Below are positions 55,524 to 64,000 of a DNA stretch of 64,000 nt, one piece after another. Made by a program: the position numbers and the translations under genes. Positions within the stretch are counted from its first letter, which is position 1; each line of letters starts with the position of its first letter. Below the pieces are notes generated by a model. That model was given only the letters and a program-made list of their open reading frames with translations. It had not been told where the DNA came from and searched no databases. Source of the DNA: Microvirga sp. KLBC 81 (GTDB lineage: Bacteria; Pseudomonadota; Alphaproteobacteria; Rhizobiales; Beijerinckiaceae); assembly GCF_003075415.1 (NCBI RefSeq), contig NZ_QDAH01000013.1, positions 1 through 64,000 on the forward strand, read 5' to 3'.

Positions 55524-57155
55524 TTATTCCAAAGCTCCAACAGCGCTCTCGACCGCCTCCACAACGGCGCCTGAGCGCACGAGATCAAGCGCCTGGCGCA
55601 TCTCGGTGGCATACCAACGGTCGCCGTCGAGGGCAGGCGGAATGACAGCGCGGATCGCTTCCATCGCGGTGCGTGAGCCCTTGCCGAGCGGATAATCCCT
55701 GGCGAGCGGTTCCACGAGCGTGAGGGCTTGTGCCGCCATCAGCAGTTCCCCGGCCACGATCTGCTCCACGTTCTCCACGATGGTCCGCGCTTTCCGCCCG
55801 CACCAGGTGGAGTTGGAGATGTGATCCTCGGCATTGGACTTGCCCGGGATGGAATCCACCGAGCCCGGCGTGGCAAGGCCGCGGTTTTCCATGACCAATG
55901 CCGACATGGAACACTGCACCGTCGCGAAGCCCGTATTGAGCCCGCGCTTGCCGGCCAGCAGGTTGCGCGGCAAGCCGTAGGACATGGTGGGATCGATCAG
56001 GCGCGCGAGACGACGCTCCGAGATCGACCCGAGATCGGCCATGGCGATGGCGAGGAAATCCATGGCCTGCGCCATGTACTGCCCGTGGAAATGCCCGCCG
56101 GAGATCGAGACATAGCCACCCTGGCCATCGTCGAAGATCAGCGGGTTGTCCGTGGCGGAGTTCATCTCCGTGCCGATGATGCGCTCCACATATTCCACGG
56201 CCTCCACGGCAGGCCCGTGGACCTGCGGTGTGCAGCGCAGCGAATAGACGTCCTGCACGCGGGGAGCAGCCGGCGTTCCGGGCTGGCGCAGCTCGTCCGG
56301 GAAGACGATGTCGCGCGCGCCTTGCGAGCAGCGCTTCGAGCCTTCGAGAATGCGCAGGAGATTGCGCGCGACGCGGGCCTGGCCCGGATGCGGGCGCGCC
56401 CTGTGCACGCGCGGATCGAAGGCCGCGAGCTCGCCACGCATGGCTTCGAGCGACAGGCACATGGCGATATCCGCATGCTTCAGGATACGGCACGCGTCGC
56501 TGGTGGCGAGAGAGGCGAGGGCGAGCGATGTCGTCGAGCCATTGATGAGCGCTGACGCGTCCTTCGCGCCAAGCTCGAAATCAGGCTCGAAGCCCGCGGC
56601 ACGGATCGCTTCGCGCGCCGGCATCACGCGGCCCTGATAGACCATGTGAGCCTCTTCGAAGCCGCAGACGGCGCCCGCCATGTGGGCGAGCGGCGCGAGA
56701 TCGCCGGAAGCGCCGACGGAACCCTTCTGCGGGATGACCGGGTGCAGGCCCGCATTGAGGAAAGCGAGCAGACGCTCGACCAGCTCGACGCGCGGGCCGG
56801 AATAGTTCGACGCAAAGGCATTGGCGCGCAACAGCATCATGGCGCGCGTCACGTCCTCCGAGAAGGGCTCGCCGATTCCGGTGGCGTGGGCATAGACGGT
56901 CTTCTGCTGATAGGCCGCCATGTCGGCGATCAGCACGCGCTGGTCCTTGAACAGGCCGACACCGGTGTTGAAGGCATACATGAGCGGCGCGTCGTCATGC
57001 ATCCAGGTGCGGTCGATATAGGCCCTCGTCGCCGCAATCCGCTCGCGCGCCTCCGGCGCCAGCTCCGCCTGCGCAAAGCGCCCTTGGGCATCGGGCCGCG
57101 CCACGCGCACCACATCCTGGATCTGAAGCGTCGCTCCGTCGAGCTTGACCGTCAT
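55524..57155 (-). CDS. hutH: Aromatic amino acid ammonia-lyase, HutH-like
   Basis: A 543-aa HAL/PAL/TAL family lyase that removes ammonia from histidine or a related amino acid. The self-forming MIO cofactor triad is Ala149-Ser150-Gly151 in KGSVGASGDLAPLAHMAGAV. The N-terminal substrate Tyr lies in LMYAFNTGVGLFKDQRV (residues 58-74) rather than the more usual YGINTGFG, and the selectivity loop reads VYAHATGIGEPF, with one His. It is longer than the usual 505-510 aa HutH. No hutU, hutI or hutG lies nearby, so histidine as substrate is likely but not certain. Confidence 0.88.
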   Translation of the reverse strand: MTVKLDGATLQIQDVVRVARPDAQGRFAQAELAPEARERIAATRAYIDRTWMHDDAPLMYAFNTGVGLFKDQRVLIADMAAYQQKTVYAHATGIGEPFSEDVTRAMMLLRANAFASNYSGPRVELVERLLAFLNAGLHPVIPQKGSVGASGDLAPLAHMAGAVCGFEEAHMVYQGRVMPAREAIRAAGFEPDFELGAKDASALINGSTTSLALASLATSDACRILKHADIAMCLSLEAMRGELAAFDPRVHRARPHPGQARVARNLLRILEGSKRCSQGARDIVFPDELRQPGTPAAPRVQDVYSLRCTPQVHGPAVEAVEYVERIIGTEMNSATDNPLIFDDGQGGYVSISGGHFHGQYMAQAMDFLAIAMADLGSISERRLARLIDPTMSYGLPRNLLAGKRGLNTGFATVQCSMSALVMENRGLATPGSVDSIPGKSNAEDHISNSTWCGRKARTIVENVEQIVAGELLMAAQALTLVEPLARDYPLGKGSRTAMEAIRAVIPPALDGDRWYATEMRQALDLVRSGAVVEAVESAVGALE

Positions 57156-57232
57156 CGCTATCCCTCACGTTCTTCCTAAAGGGATAATGGGGCAGCCGTA
57201 AACGCGCAACAGCCGCCCCAAGGGTGCGACTC

Positions 57233-57485
57233 CCCCTTGCGGGGAGGGGCCGGGGTGGGGTGGTGCGACCGGATGAGAGGTTTATCCAGCAGGATTGCGT
57301 CATCACCGGCCTTGTGCCGGTGATCCCGCTTCGGTGGAGGGTCGCGCTTTTCTTCATCGGGATGGCCGGGACACGCCCGGCCATGACGCTGGAGGGCTGT
57401 CGTGCGCTCTCCGGATCATGCGCTGCGCTCCGACTTTGCGCCCCCCGCCTTTCATCCCTCCCCGCCGCAAGTCGGGAACACCCGA
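57233..57485. repeat. Mosaic of four unrelated palindromic repeats
   Basis: The 360-base gap between the ammonia-lyase and ugpC genes holds CCCC-TTGC-GGGG (57233-57244), ATCACCGGC/GCCGGTGAT (57302-57310, 57316-57324), ATGGCCGGG/CCCGGCCAT (57362-57370, 57376-57384) and TCGGG/CCCGA (57472-57476, 57481-57485). The last is related to the element at 8018. The reading frames in it are by-products of the repeats. No gene is supported here. Confidence 0.75.
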
Positions 57486-57515
57486 GGTCCGTGGGGAAGG
57501 AAGGGTGCAGAACTC

Positions 57516-58595
<1,080 letters not shown>

Positions 58596-58713
58596 TGGTT
58601 CATTCCTTTTCACGTCAGCCGGTGCGTGAGAGAAGCGCCAGGCTGAAAAATTCCGATATTCCTTGTGAGCCCCTCCCGCCGCAGCAGAAGGGCCACGTGC
58701 TGAAGCTCGCCCG

Positions 58714-59559
58714 TCACTTTTCCGTTTCGACGAGACCCTTCACGAAGAGCCGCTGCATGAAGATGACGACCAGAACCGGCGGCACCATCGCGAGCACGGC
58801 CGTTGTCATGGCAATCTGCCACTCGGTGAGCGCGTCCGTCGTCGTGATCATCTTCTTGATGCCGATGACGATGGTCTGCATCGAGCTCTTGGTCGTGATC
58901 AGCAGCGGCCAGAGATACTGGTTCCAGCCATAGATGAACTGGATCACGAAGAGCGCCGCGATCGTCGTCATGGAGAGCGGAAGGAGCGTGTCCTTGAAGA
59001 AGCGGAACGCGCCCGCGCCATCGATCTTGGAGGCCTCCAGAAGCTCGTCCGGGATCGTCATGAAGAACTGGCGGAAGAGCAGCGTGCCGGTAGCAGACGC
59101 GATCAGCGGCAGGATGAGCCCCGTATAGGTATCGAGCAGACCGAGATCGGCGACGATCTTGTAGGTGGGGTAGATACGCACTTCGACAGGGAGCATCAGC
59201 GTGATGAAGATGACCCAGAACGCCGTCTTGCGGAATGGGAACTTGAAGTACACCACCGCATAGGCCGACAGGATCGAGATCAGGATCTTACCGAGTGCGA
59301 TGCCCATCGCCATGATCATCGAGTTGATCATCATCATGGAAACGGGCTCGCGGGCGAGCTTGCCGCCATAGAACAGGGCGCGCGTGTAGTTCTCGGCGGC
59401 CTGATCGCCCGGGGTCAGCGGCATGTTGCCGTTGATGATGGTGGCGGTGTCGAAGGTCGATGCCATGATCGCGAGATAGACCGGGAAGGCCACGACGAGG
59501 ACGCCGATGACGAGCGTCAGATAGGCCATGAAGTCTCTGAAGGGGCGATTCTCAACCAT
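58714..59559 (-). CDS. ugpE: sn-Glycerol-3-phosphate ABC transporter permease
   Basis: A 281-aa permease of the MalG-like group. N-terminal [23 protein letters not shown] is followed by five more TM segments, and the EAA loop [26 protein letters not shown] lies near residues 185-210. It ends [10 protein letters not shown]. It starts exactly at the last base of ugpA (position 59559) and pairs with UgpA. The 118-bp gap before ugpC holds no clear terminator. Confidence 0.93.
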   Translation of the reverse strand: MVENRPFRDFMAYLTLVIGVLVVAFPVYLAIMASTFDTATIINGNMPLTPGDQAAENYTRALFYGGKLAREPVSMMMINSMIMAMGIALGKILISILSAYAVVYFKFPFRKTAFWVIFITLMLPVEVRIYPTYKIVADLGLLDTYTGLILPLIASATGTLLFRQFFMTIPDELLEASKIDGAGAFRFFKDTLLPLSMTTIAALFVIQFIYGWNQYLWPLLITTKSSMQTIVIGIKKMITTTDALTEWQIAMTTAVLAMVPPVLVVIFMQRLFVKGLVETEK

Positions 59560-60440
59560 CAGTACTGCACCTTGCGCTCGACATAGCGGAACTGGATAGC
59601 GGTGAGCGCGATCACGATGACCATGAGGATCACCGATTGCGCAGCCGACAGGCCGAGATCGCCGCCGGAACGGCCGTCCGCGTAGACCTTATAGACGAGA
59701 GTCGTCGTCTGACCGGCGGGACCACCGCCTGTTACGGCGTCGATGATGCCGAACGTCTCGAAGAACACATAAACGATGGTGACGACGAGAAGGAAGAAGG
59801 TGGTGGGCGAGAGCAGCGGGAAGATGATCGTCCAGAAGCGGCGTAGGGGCCCCGCGCCGTCGATGGCGCCGGCTTCGATCACGCTCTTCGGAATGGCCTG
59901 CAGGCCCGCGAGGAAGAACAGGAAGTTGTAGCTGACATGCTTCCAGGTGGCGGAGAGCACGAGCAGGATCATGGCATCCGTGGCGTCGAGCATGGGATTC
60001 CAGTTGAACCCCATGACGTTGAGCGGACGGCCGAGCGTGCCGAGCGTCGGATGGAACATGAACATCCACAACACGCCCGCGATGGCGGGAGCCACCGCAT
60101 AGGGCCAGATCAGCAGCGTCTTGAAGGCGTGGCCGACACGGATGTTCTTGTCGGCCTGGGTGGCGAGAAGAAGCGCAACGGAAAGCGAGAAGAACGCCAC
60201 CAGGGTCGAGAAGATCGCGGTGGTGATCATCGCCCGGTAATATTCAGGCTGCTTGAACAGATCGATATAGTTCTCGAAGCCGACGAATTCGGAAGCAAGG
60301 CCGAAGGCGTCCTCGCGCAGGAAGGACTGCCAGATCGCCTGAGAGGCCGGCCAGTAGAAGAAAATGACGGTGATCGCCATCTGCGGAAGAATCAGCAGAA
60401 GCGGCAGCGTCCAACCTGAAAAGTGAGCTCGTTTTTCCAT
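59559..60440 (-). CDS. ugpA: sn-Glycerol-3-phosphate ABC transporter permease
   Basis: A 293-aa MalF-like permease with six TM helices. Typical segments are [27 protein letters not shown] at the N-terminus and the EAA loop [29 protein letters not shown] near residues 195-222, with [17 protein letters not shown] further on, a loop common in UgpA. It is separated from ugpB by 122 bp with a strong stem-loop. Confidence 0.93.
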   Translation of the reverse strand: MEKRAHFSGWTLPLLLILPQMAITVIFFYWPASQAIWQSFLREDAFGLASEFVGFENYIDLFKQPEYYRAMITTAIFSTLVAFFSLSVALLLATQADKNIRVGHAFKTLLIWPYAVAPAIAGVLWMFMFHPTLGTLGRPLNVMGFNWNPMLDATDAMILLVLSATWKHVSYNFLFFLAGLQAIPKSVIEAGAIDGAGPLRRFWTIIFPLLSPTTFFLLVVTIVYVFFETFGIIDAVTGGGPAGQTTTLVYKVYADGRSGGDLGLSAAQSVILMVIVIALTAIQFRYVERKVQY

Positions 60441-60510
60441 CGCGCTAACAATTGTCCGGTGATGGTGCAGATGACGGCATCAACCGGTCTGCGAGGTTGC
60501 CTCATAAGAT

Positions 60511-60542
60511 CATCCCGGACAGCGTTCGGCTGCCCGGGATGA
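60511..60542 (-). terminator. Intercistronic stem-loop between ugpB and ugpA
   Basis: CATCCCGG..CAG (from 60511) pairs with CTG..CCGGGATG (to 60542), 12 bp with one G-U pair on the minus-strand RNA, 21 bases after the ugpB stop. No T tract follows, so it probably protects the ugpB message from 3' decay, giving more binding protein than permease. Confidence 0.6.
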
Positions 60543-60563
60543 AAAATCGTTCGTCGGTCAGGC

Positions 60564-61871
60564 TTAGCGAACGGTGCGCTCGAACTGGCGCAGGATCTGG
60601 TTGCTGCGGGCAACCGCGGCGTCCAGAGCGTCCTTGGCAGGCTTCTGGCCAGCGAGCGCCGCCTCGATCTCCTCGGAGATCACATCGCGGATCTGAACCA
60701 TGTTGCCGAAGCGCAGACCGCGGGAGTTCTCGGTCGGCTCCTTGTTGGTCAGCTCCTTCAGAGGCGTCTCGAGGACCGGGTTCTTCTCATAGAAGCCCGA
60801 AGCCTTGGTCTTCTCGTAGGCAGCCTTCGTGATCGGGAGATAGCCCGATTCCTGGTGCAGCTTGGCCTGACGGTCGGTGTCCGAGAGGAAGGCGAAGAAC
60901 TTGGCAACGCCCTTGTACTCGTCGGCCGACTTGCCGCCCATGACCCACAGCGAAGCGCCGCCGATGATGGAGTTCTGCGGAGCGCCCTGGACGTCCGGGT
61001 AATACGGCATGAGCGTCGAGGTATAGTCGAACTTCGCGTTCGCCTTCACGTTGCCGTAGAAGCCCGAGGAGGTGAGGAAGATCGCGCATTCGCCGGAGGT
61101 GAAGCGGCCTTCGCTCTTCGAGTCGCGGCCCGAGTAGTCGTAGGTCTTGTCCTTCTGCAGGTCGACGAGGTTCTGCAGGTGCTTCACGTGCGTCGGAGAG
61201 TTGAACTTCATCTCCGTGTCGAAACCGTCGAGGCCATTGGCCTTGGTGGCCATCGGCACGTTGTGCCAGGCCGAGAACTGCTCGATGTGAGCCCAGCTGG
61301 CCCAGGCATTCGAGAAGCCGCAGGTGTCGTGGCCGGCAGCCTTGAGCTTCTTGGCGGCGGCGAACACGTCGGGCCAGGTCTTCGGAATCTCGTTGACGCC
61401 GGCCTTCTTCAGCTCGTCCCTGTTGATCCACATGACCATCGAGGAGGAGTTGAAGGGGAAGGAGAGCATCTCGCCCTTCGCCGTGGAGTAGTAGCCGGTG
61501 ATCGCAGGCAGGTATGCCTTGGGATCGAACTTCTCGCCGGCTTCGGCCATCAGCTGGTGAACCGGCTTGATCGCACCCTTCGCGCCCATCATGGTCGCGG
61601 TGCCGACTTCGAAAACCTGCAGGATGTGCGGAGCGTTGCCCGCGCGGAACGCGGCAATACCGGCGTTCAGGGTATCGGCGTACTGGCCCTTGTAGCTGAC
61701 GACGACCTTGTAGTCTTTCTGCGAGTTGTTGAACTCTTCGGCGAGACGGTTAACGACTTCGTTGTTGGCGCCCGTCATGGCGTGCCACCAGTGGATCTCC
61801 GTCTGAGCGAGGGCGGAAGTGCTCGTCGCGAGACCAAAGGCCAGGGCGCCGAGAAGGGACTTCTTCATCAT
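60564..61871 (-). CDS. ugpB: sn-Glycerol-3-phosphate-binding periplasmic protein
   Basis: A 435-aa binding protein with signal peptide MKKSLLGALAFGLATSTSALAQ. The mature N-terminus TEIHWWHAMTGANNEVVNRLAEEFNNSQ and the segments FPFNSSSMVMWINRDELKKAG, FTSGECAIFLTSSGFYGN, SLWVMGG and QESGYLPITKAAYE match UgpB of the SBP_bac_1 family. It captures glycerol-3-phosphate and glycerophosphodiesters. It leads the operon and is preceded by a three-unit Pho box, so it should be induced by phosphate starvation through PhoB. Confidence 0.95.
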   Translation of the reverse strand: MMKKSLLGALAFGLATSTSALAQTEIHWWHAMTGANNEVVNRLAEEFNNSQKDYKVVVSYKGQYADTLNAGIAAFRAGNAPHILQVFEVGTATMMGAKGAIKPVHQLMAEAGEKFDPKAYLPAITGYYSTAKGEMLSFPFNSSSMVMWINRDELKKAGVNEIPKTWPDVFAAAKKLKAAGHDTCGFSNAWASWAHIEQFSAWHNVPMATKANGLDGFDTEMKFNSPTHVKHLQNLVDLQKDKTYDYSGRDSKSEGRFTSGECAIFLTSSGFYGNVKANAKFDYTSTLMPYYPDVQGAPQNSIIGGASLWVMGGKSADEYKGVAKFFAFLSDTDRQAKLHQESGYLPITKAAYEKTKASGFYEKNPVLETPLKELTNKEPTENSRGLRFGNMVQIRDVISEEIEAALAGQKPAKDALDAAVARSNQILRQFERTVR

Positions 61872-61939
61872 AATTCATCTCTCCCATGTCATCCCCTCAG
61901 GGATGTTATTGTCGTTCACCATCCCTGCACGAAAGCAGG

Positions 61940-61968
61940 ATGACGTTTTAATGACACATCCATGACAA
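61940..61968 (-). promoter_or_regulatory. Three-unit Pho box upstream of ugpB
   Basis: On the minus strand, TTGTCAT, GTGTCAT and ACGTCAT follow each other with 4-base spacers (GGAT, TAAA), at plus-strand positions 61962-61968, 61951-61957 and 61940-61946. The 11-base period and the sequence match PhoB sites, and three direct units make two overlapping Pho boxes. The site lies 69-97 bases upstream of the ugpB start codon. Confidence 0.8.
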
Positions 61969-62080
61969 TCATAGCCGGCTTCAAAATGGAAGCCCTTTTC
62001 ATTGAAAAGACTTAACAACTGGGGATGGGAACAGGCCGGAAGCGCTCTTCGTTGAGGGACTATCCATAGGTGGAAAGCAC

Positions 62081-62797
62081 ATGCCCCAGATGATCACAGC
62101 CCTCTTCAGGGACCCCGCTCAAGCCCGTCAGGCGCTTCAGGCGCTCCTGGAAATGGGAATCGCCCAACACCGGATCGTAGCGGTGGGCACCGAGGACGCC
62201 CGCGAGATTTCCTCGATCTCGGGCTTTCGCACCCTGTCTGCCCGCGACGACTCCTTAGAAGCCCTTCGCGGCCTGAACCTGCCGGAAGACGACCTGCGTC
62301 TGTTCGAGAAAGGTTTGCACAACGGCTGCACGATGATCGCCGCCCGGGTCGACCGAAATGACATGGAAGAAGCTGCGCGGGTGCTGGAGATGTTCGACCC
62401 CGTAGATCTCGACAGCAGCAGCCGGGAATGGCTGAAGGCTGGAGAAGAGCGTGGCGCCGGCCCGGGCGCGCCTCTGGCTGCGGGCATCACCGGCGGCGCT
62501 CAAGCCGGTCAGACCAGTACCGGCTCGCTTCCCGGCATGGGCCTGATGGCGGAGGGCACGGACGATCTCGGTAGTGCCGATCTGCGCACGGGCGAAACCG
62601 GCCGGCCGAATGCAGGCGCGCAGACCACGACGGGAACGGGCGCGCGCCGCAGCGACGAGCGGGCGGACCGGGAGGGCGTGAACGAACTCGCCGTCGCCTC
62701 CCAGCCTTCCCCGGACCAGCCCGGCCTGATGCAGCGGCACATGAACCGCGGCGGCCGGATCTGGGCCTATCGCACCTTCGACGAGGGCGCTGTTTAA
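62081..62797 (+). CDS. Hypothetical protein with a general-stress-like N-terminal domain
   Basis: A 238-aa cytoplasmic protein. Residues about 1-105 (MPQMITALFRDPAQARQALQALLEMGI..RIVAVGT..LPEDDLRLFEKGLHNGCTMIAARVDRNDMEEAARVLEMFDPVDLD, read in parts) have a beta-alpha-beta layout like ferredoxin-fold stress proteins that sense or flank small molecules. The remaining 130 residues are Gly, Thr, Arg and Ala-rich and look disordered. It has no signal peptide or TM helix. I do not recognise a characterised relative. It is divergent from ugpB by 209 bp, and a dispersed repeat follows. Confidence 0.7.
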   Translation: MPQMITALFRDPAQARQALQALLEMGIAQHRIVAVGTEDAREISSISGFRTLSARDDSLEALRGLNLPEDDLRLFEKGLHNGCTMIAARVDRNDMEEAARVLEMFDPVDLDSSSREWLKAGEERGAGPGAPLAAGITGGAQAGQTSTGSLPGMGLMAEGTDDLGSADLRTGETGRPNAGAQTTTGTGARRSDERADREGVNELAVASQPSPDQPGLMQRHMNRGGRIWAYRTFDEGAV

Positions 62798-62802
62798 AAA
62801 GG

Positions 62803-62855
62803 GAGCATCGGATTGAATCCCAAAAGTGCATTCCACTTTCGGGTCCGATGCTCTA
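62803..62855 (-). repeat. Dispersed stop-codon palindrome, copy 3
   Basis: GAGCATCGGA (62803-62812) and TCCGATGCTC (62844-62853) enclose AAAAGTGCATT and CCACTTTC. Read on the minus strand it begins TAGAGCATCGGACCC, and that TAG (62855-62853) is the stop codon of the FAD oxidoreductase, the same arrangement as in copies 1 and 2. Confidence 0.85.
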
Positions 62856-64000
62856 GATCACGTTGCGCTCGAGCAGCGGACGGTTCGCCAGAACGCGCTC
62901 GTAGCCGAGCTCGGAAAGATCGAGCGTGCGGTAGCCGCCGTGAACGATCAGTTCGGAGAGGCCGCGGCCGACGGCGGCCGCCTGCTGCAGGCCATGCCCC
63001 GAAAAGCCGTTGCAGAGATAGAAGTTTTCGATCTCGTTCGTCCTGCCGATGATGGCGTTGTGATCGAGCAGGCTCATGTCATAGGGACCGGACCAGGCGC
63101 GACCCGGCTTGATGGTTTCAAAGGCCGGAATGCGGTGCGCGAGCGCGGGCCAGATGAATTCCTCGAAGAAGGAGAAGTCGATCTCCTGGCTTGCGGGATC
63201 CTCGTCGAACCAATCGGGATCCACATCCGCTTCCGGCGATGCGCCGCAGATGAAGTGGCCCTCGCCTTCCGGGCGCACATAAGCGCCGGAGGTGTCGATG
63301 AGCAGCGGTAGGTTCTCCACCGGCTCCTTGCAGGAGAAGGTGAACACATAGCGGCGCTTCGCCTGCACCGGAATCGTGATGCCGGCCATCGCCGCGAGCG
63401 CAGCACCACCTGAGCCTGCGCAGTTGATGAGCGTGCCGCAGGCGATGCGCGTGCCGTCCTTAAGGCGCACGGCGACGACGCGGTTGCCGTCGCGCTCCAC
63501 CTCGGCGACCTCGCCCTTCACATATTCGGCACCGAGCGAACGAGCCTTCTTGCGGAAGGCCTGCAGGAGTCCCCAGCCGTCGAACCAGCCTTCGCCCGAG
63601 CGGCCCCAGGTGCCGGCCGCGAGATCCTCCACGTTGAGCCAGGGGAAACGCTGCTTCAACTCGTCCGGCTTCAGGAAGAGGATGTCCGCGCCTTCCGCAG
63701 CCTGCAGAGCCTGGTTCTCGCGGAGGATCTGCTCGCCCGCTTCGGACGCACAATAGAGATAGCCGCCTTCCTTCAGGCCGATCTCCGGCCTGTCTCCGTC
63801 GACGGTGAGGTAATCGGCGATGTTGCGCAGGAAGTGGATTCCGTAAAGGGAGATGCGGATGTTCACCGCGCTCGAATATTGCTGGCGGATCGAAGCCGCC
63901 GACAAGGCGGAAGCCGACAGCTGATAGGTCGGATCCTTCTCGATGACGACGACGCGCCCCTTGAAACCGGAATCGGCCAGAAGATGGTAAGCGGTGGAGG
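62853..64000 (-). CDS. FAD-dependent oxidoreductase, DadA/sarcosine oxidase-like (5' end outside window)
   Basis: At least 382 aa; the reading frame is open through the right edge (STAYHLLADSGFKGRVVVIEKDP...), so the N-terminal GxGxxG of the FAD site is missing here. Recognisable parts are VVVIEKDP (end of the FAD-binding beta strand), GTLINCAGSGGAALAAMAGI, GAYVRPEGEGHFICGASPEAD and the C-terminal FYLCNGFSGHGLQQAAAVGRGLSELIV (FAD loop). The family oxidises secondary or amino-group substrates such as D-amino acids or N-methylglycines. The substrate is unknown. Its stop codon lies in a dispersed repeat. Confidence 0.9.
   Translation of the reverse strand, partial: STAYHLLADSGFKGRVVVIEKDPTYQLSASALSAASIRQQYSSAVNIRISLYGIHFLRNIADYLTVDGDRPEIGLKEGGYLYCASEAGEQILRENQALQAAEGADILFLKPDELKQRFPWLNVEDLAAGTWGRSGEGWFDGWGLLQAFRKKARSLGAEYVKGEVAEVERDGNRVVAVRLKDGTRIACGTLINCAGSGGAALAAMAGITIPVQAKRRYVFTFSCKEPVENLPLLIDTSGAYVRPEGEGHFICGASPEADVDPDWFDEDPASQEIDFSFFEEFIWPALAHRIPAFETIKPGRAWSGPYDMSLLDHNAIIGRTNEIENFYLCNGFSGHGLQQAAAVGRGLSELIVHGGYRTLDLSELGYERVLANRPLLERNVI

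Overview
The window is a GC-rich chromosomal segment of an alphaproteobacterium of the order Hyphomicrobiales (Rhizobiales). A Methylobacteriaceae-type genome such as Microvirga is my best guess, by inference. Supporting signs are the BcsN-type cellulose cluster, a Zur-family regulator pair, a candidate alpha-r8 (MmgR-type) small RNA, many ABC importers for sugars, peptides and amides, and dispersed palindromic repeats of the kind common in rhizobial genomes. Genes are densely packed and operons often overlap by 4 bases. I saw no rRNA, tRNA, CRISPR array, phage or intact insertion sequence.

Layout: 0-3 kb holds an unidentified gene end, phosphoglucomutase (pgm), a VOC-fold protein, a candidate sRNA and a small membrane protein. 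3-10.5 kb is a LacI-controlled sugar locus: divergent repressor, ribose-type ABC importer (ATPase, permease, binding protein), a sugar-phosphate isomerase/epimerase and a Gfo/Idh/MocA dehydrogenase. 10.6-11.9 kb has two Fur-superfamily regulators; the first is Zur-like and the second has lost the metal ligands. 11.9-16.9 kb is a TetR-controlled RND efflux pump. 16.9-21.2 kb is a glutaryl-CoA dehydrogenase operon (gcdH, a DapB-like reductase lacking the usual catalytic histidines, a class III CoA-transferase) with a divergent LysR regulator, followed by a Bcr/CflA-type exporter. 22.7-31.7 kb is a cellulose synthase cluster (bcsN, bcsA, bcsB, bcsZ and a TPR protein) without a BcsC porin. 32-37.7 kb is a complete Dpp-type peptide importer. 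37.7-46.4 kb mixes an AI-2E family membrane protein with an added C-terminal domain, a hydrolase, an M3 peptidase, aldose epimerase, an SMP-30 lactonase and an amidase. 46.5-51.3 kb is a branched-chain-amino-acid/amide type ABC importer with a fused LivH-LivM permease. 51.4-55.5 kb carries a ferredoxin and ferredoxin reductase, a carbamoylase-family amidohydrolase, two GNAT acetyltransferases and a small cysteine-repeat secreted protein. 55.5-64 kb has an aromatic-amino-acid ammonia-lyase, the UgpBAEC glycerol-3-phosphate importer behind a three-unit Pho box, a hypothetical protein and a truncated FAD oxidoreductase.

The general picture is a versatile soil or plant-associated heterotroph that scavenges sugars, peptides, amides and organic phosphate, makes cellulose and detoxifies. 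The points most worth a second look are the MmgR-like sRNA, the metal-blind Zur paralogue, the DapB-like enzyme in the glutarate operon, a dispersed palindromic element that supplies the stop codon of its neighbour in all three copies seen, and the triple Pho box.
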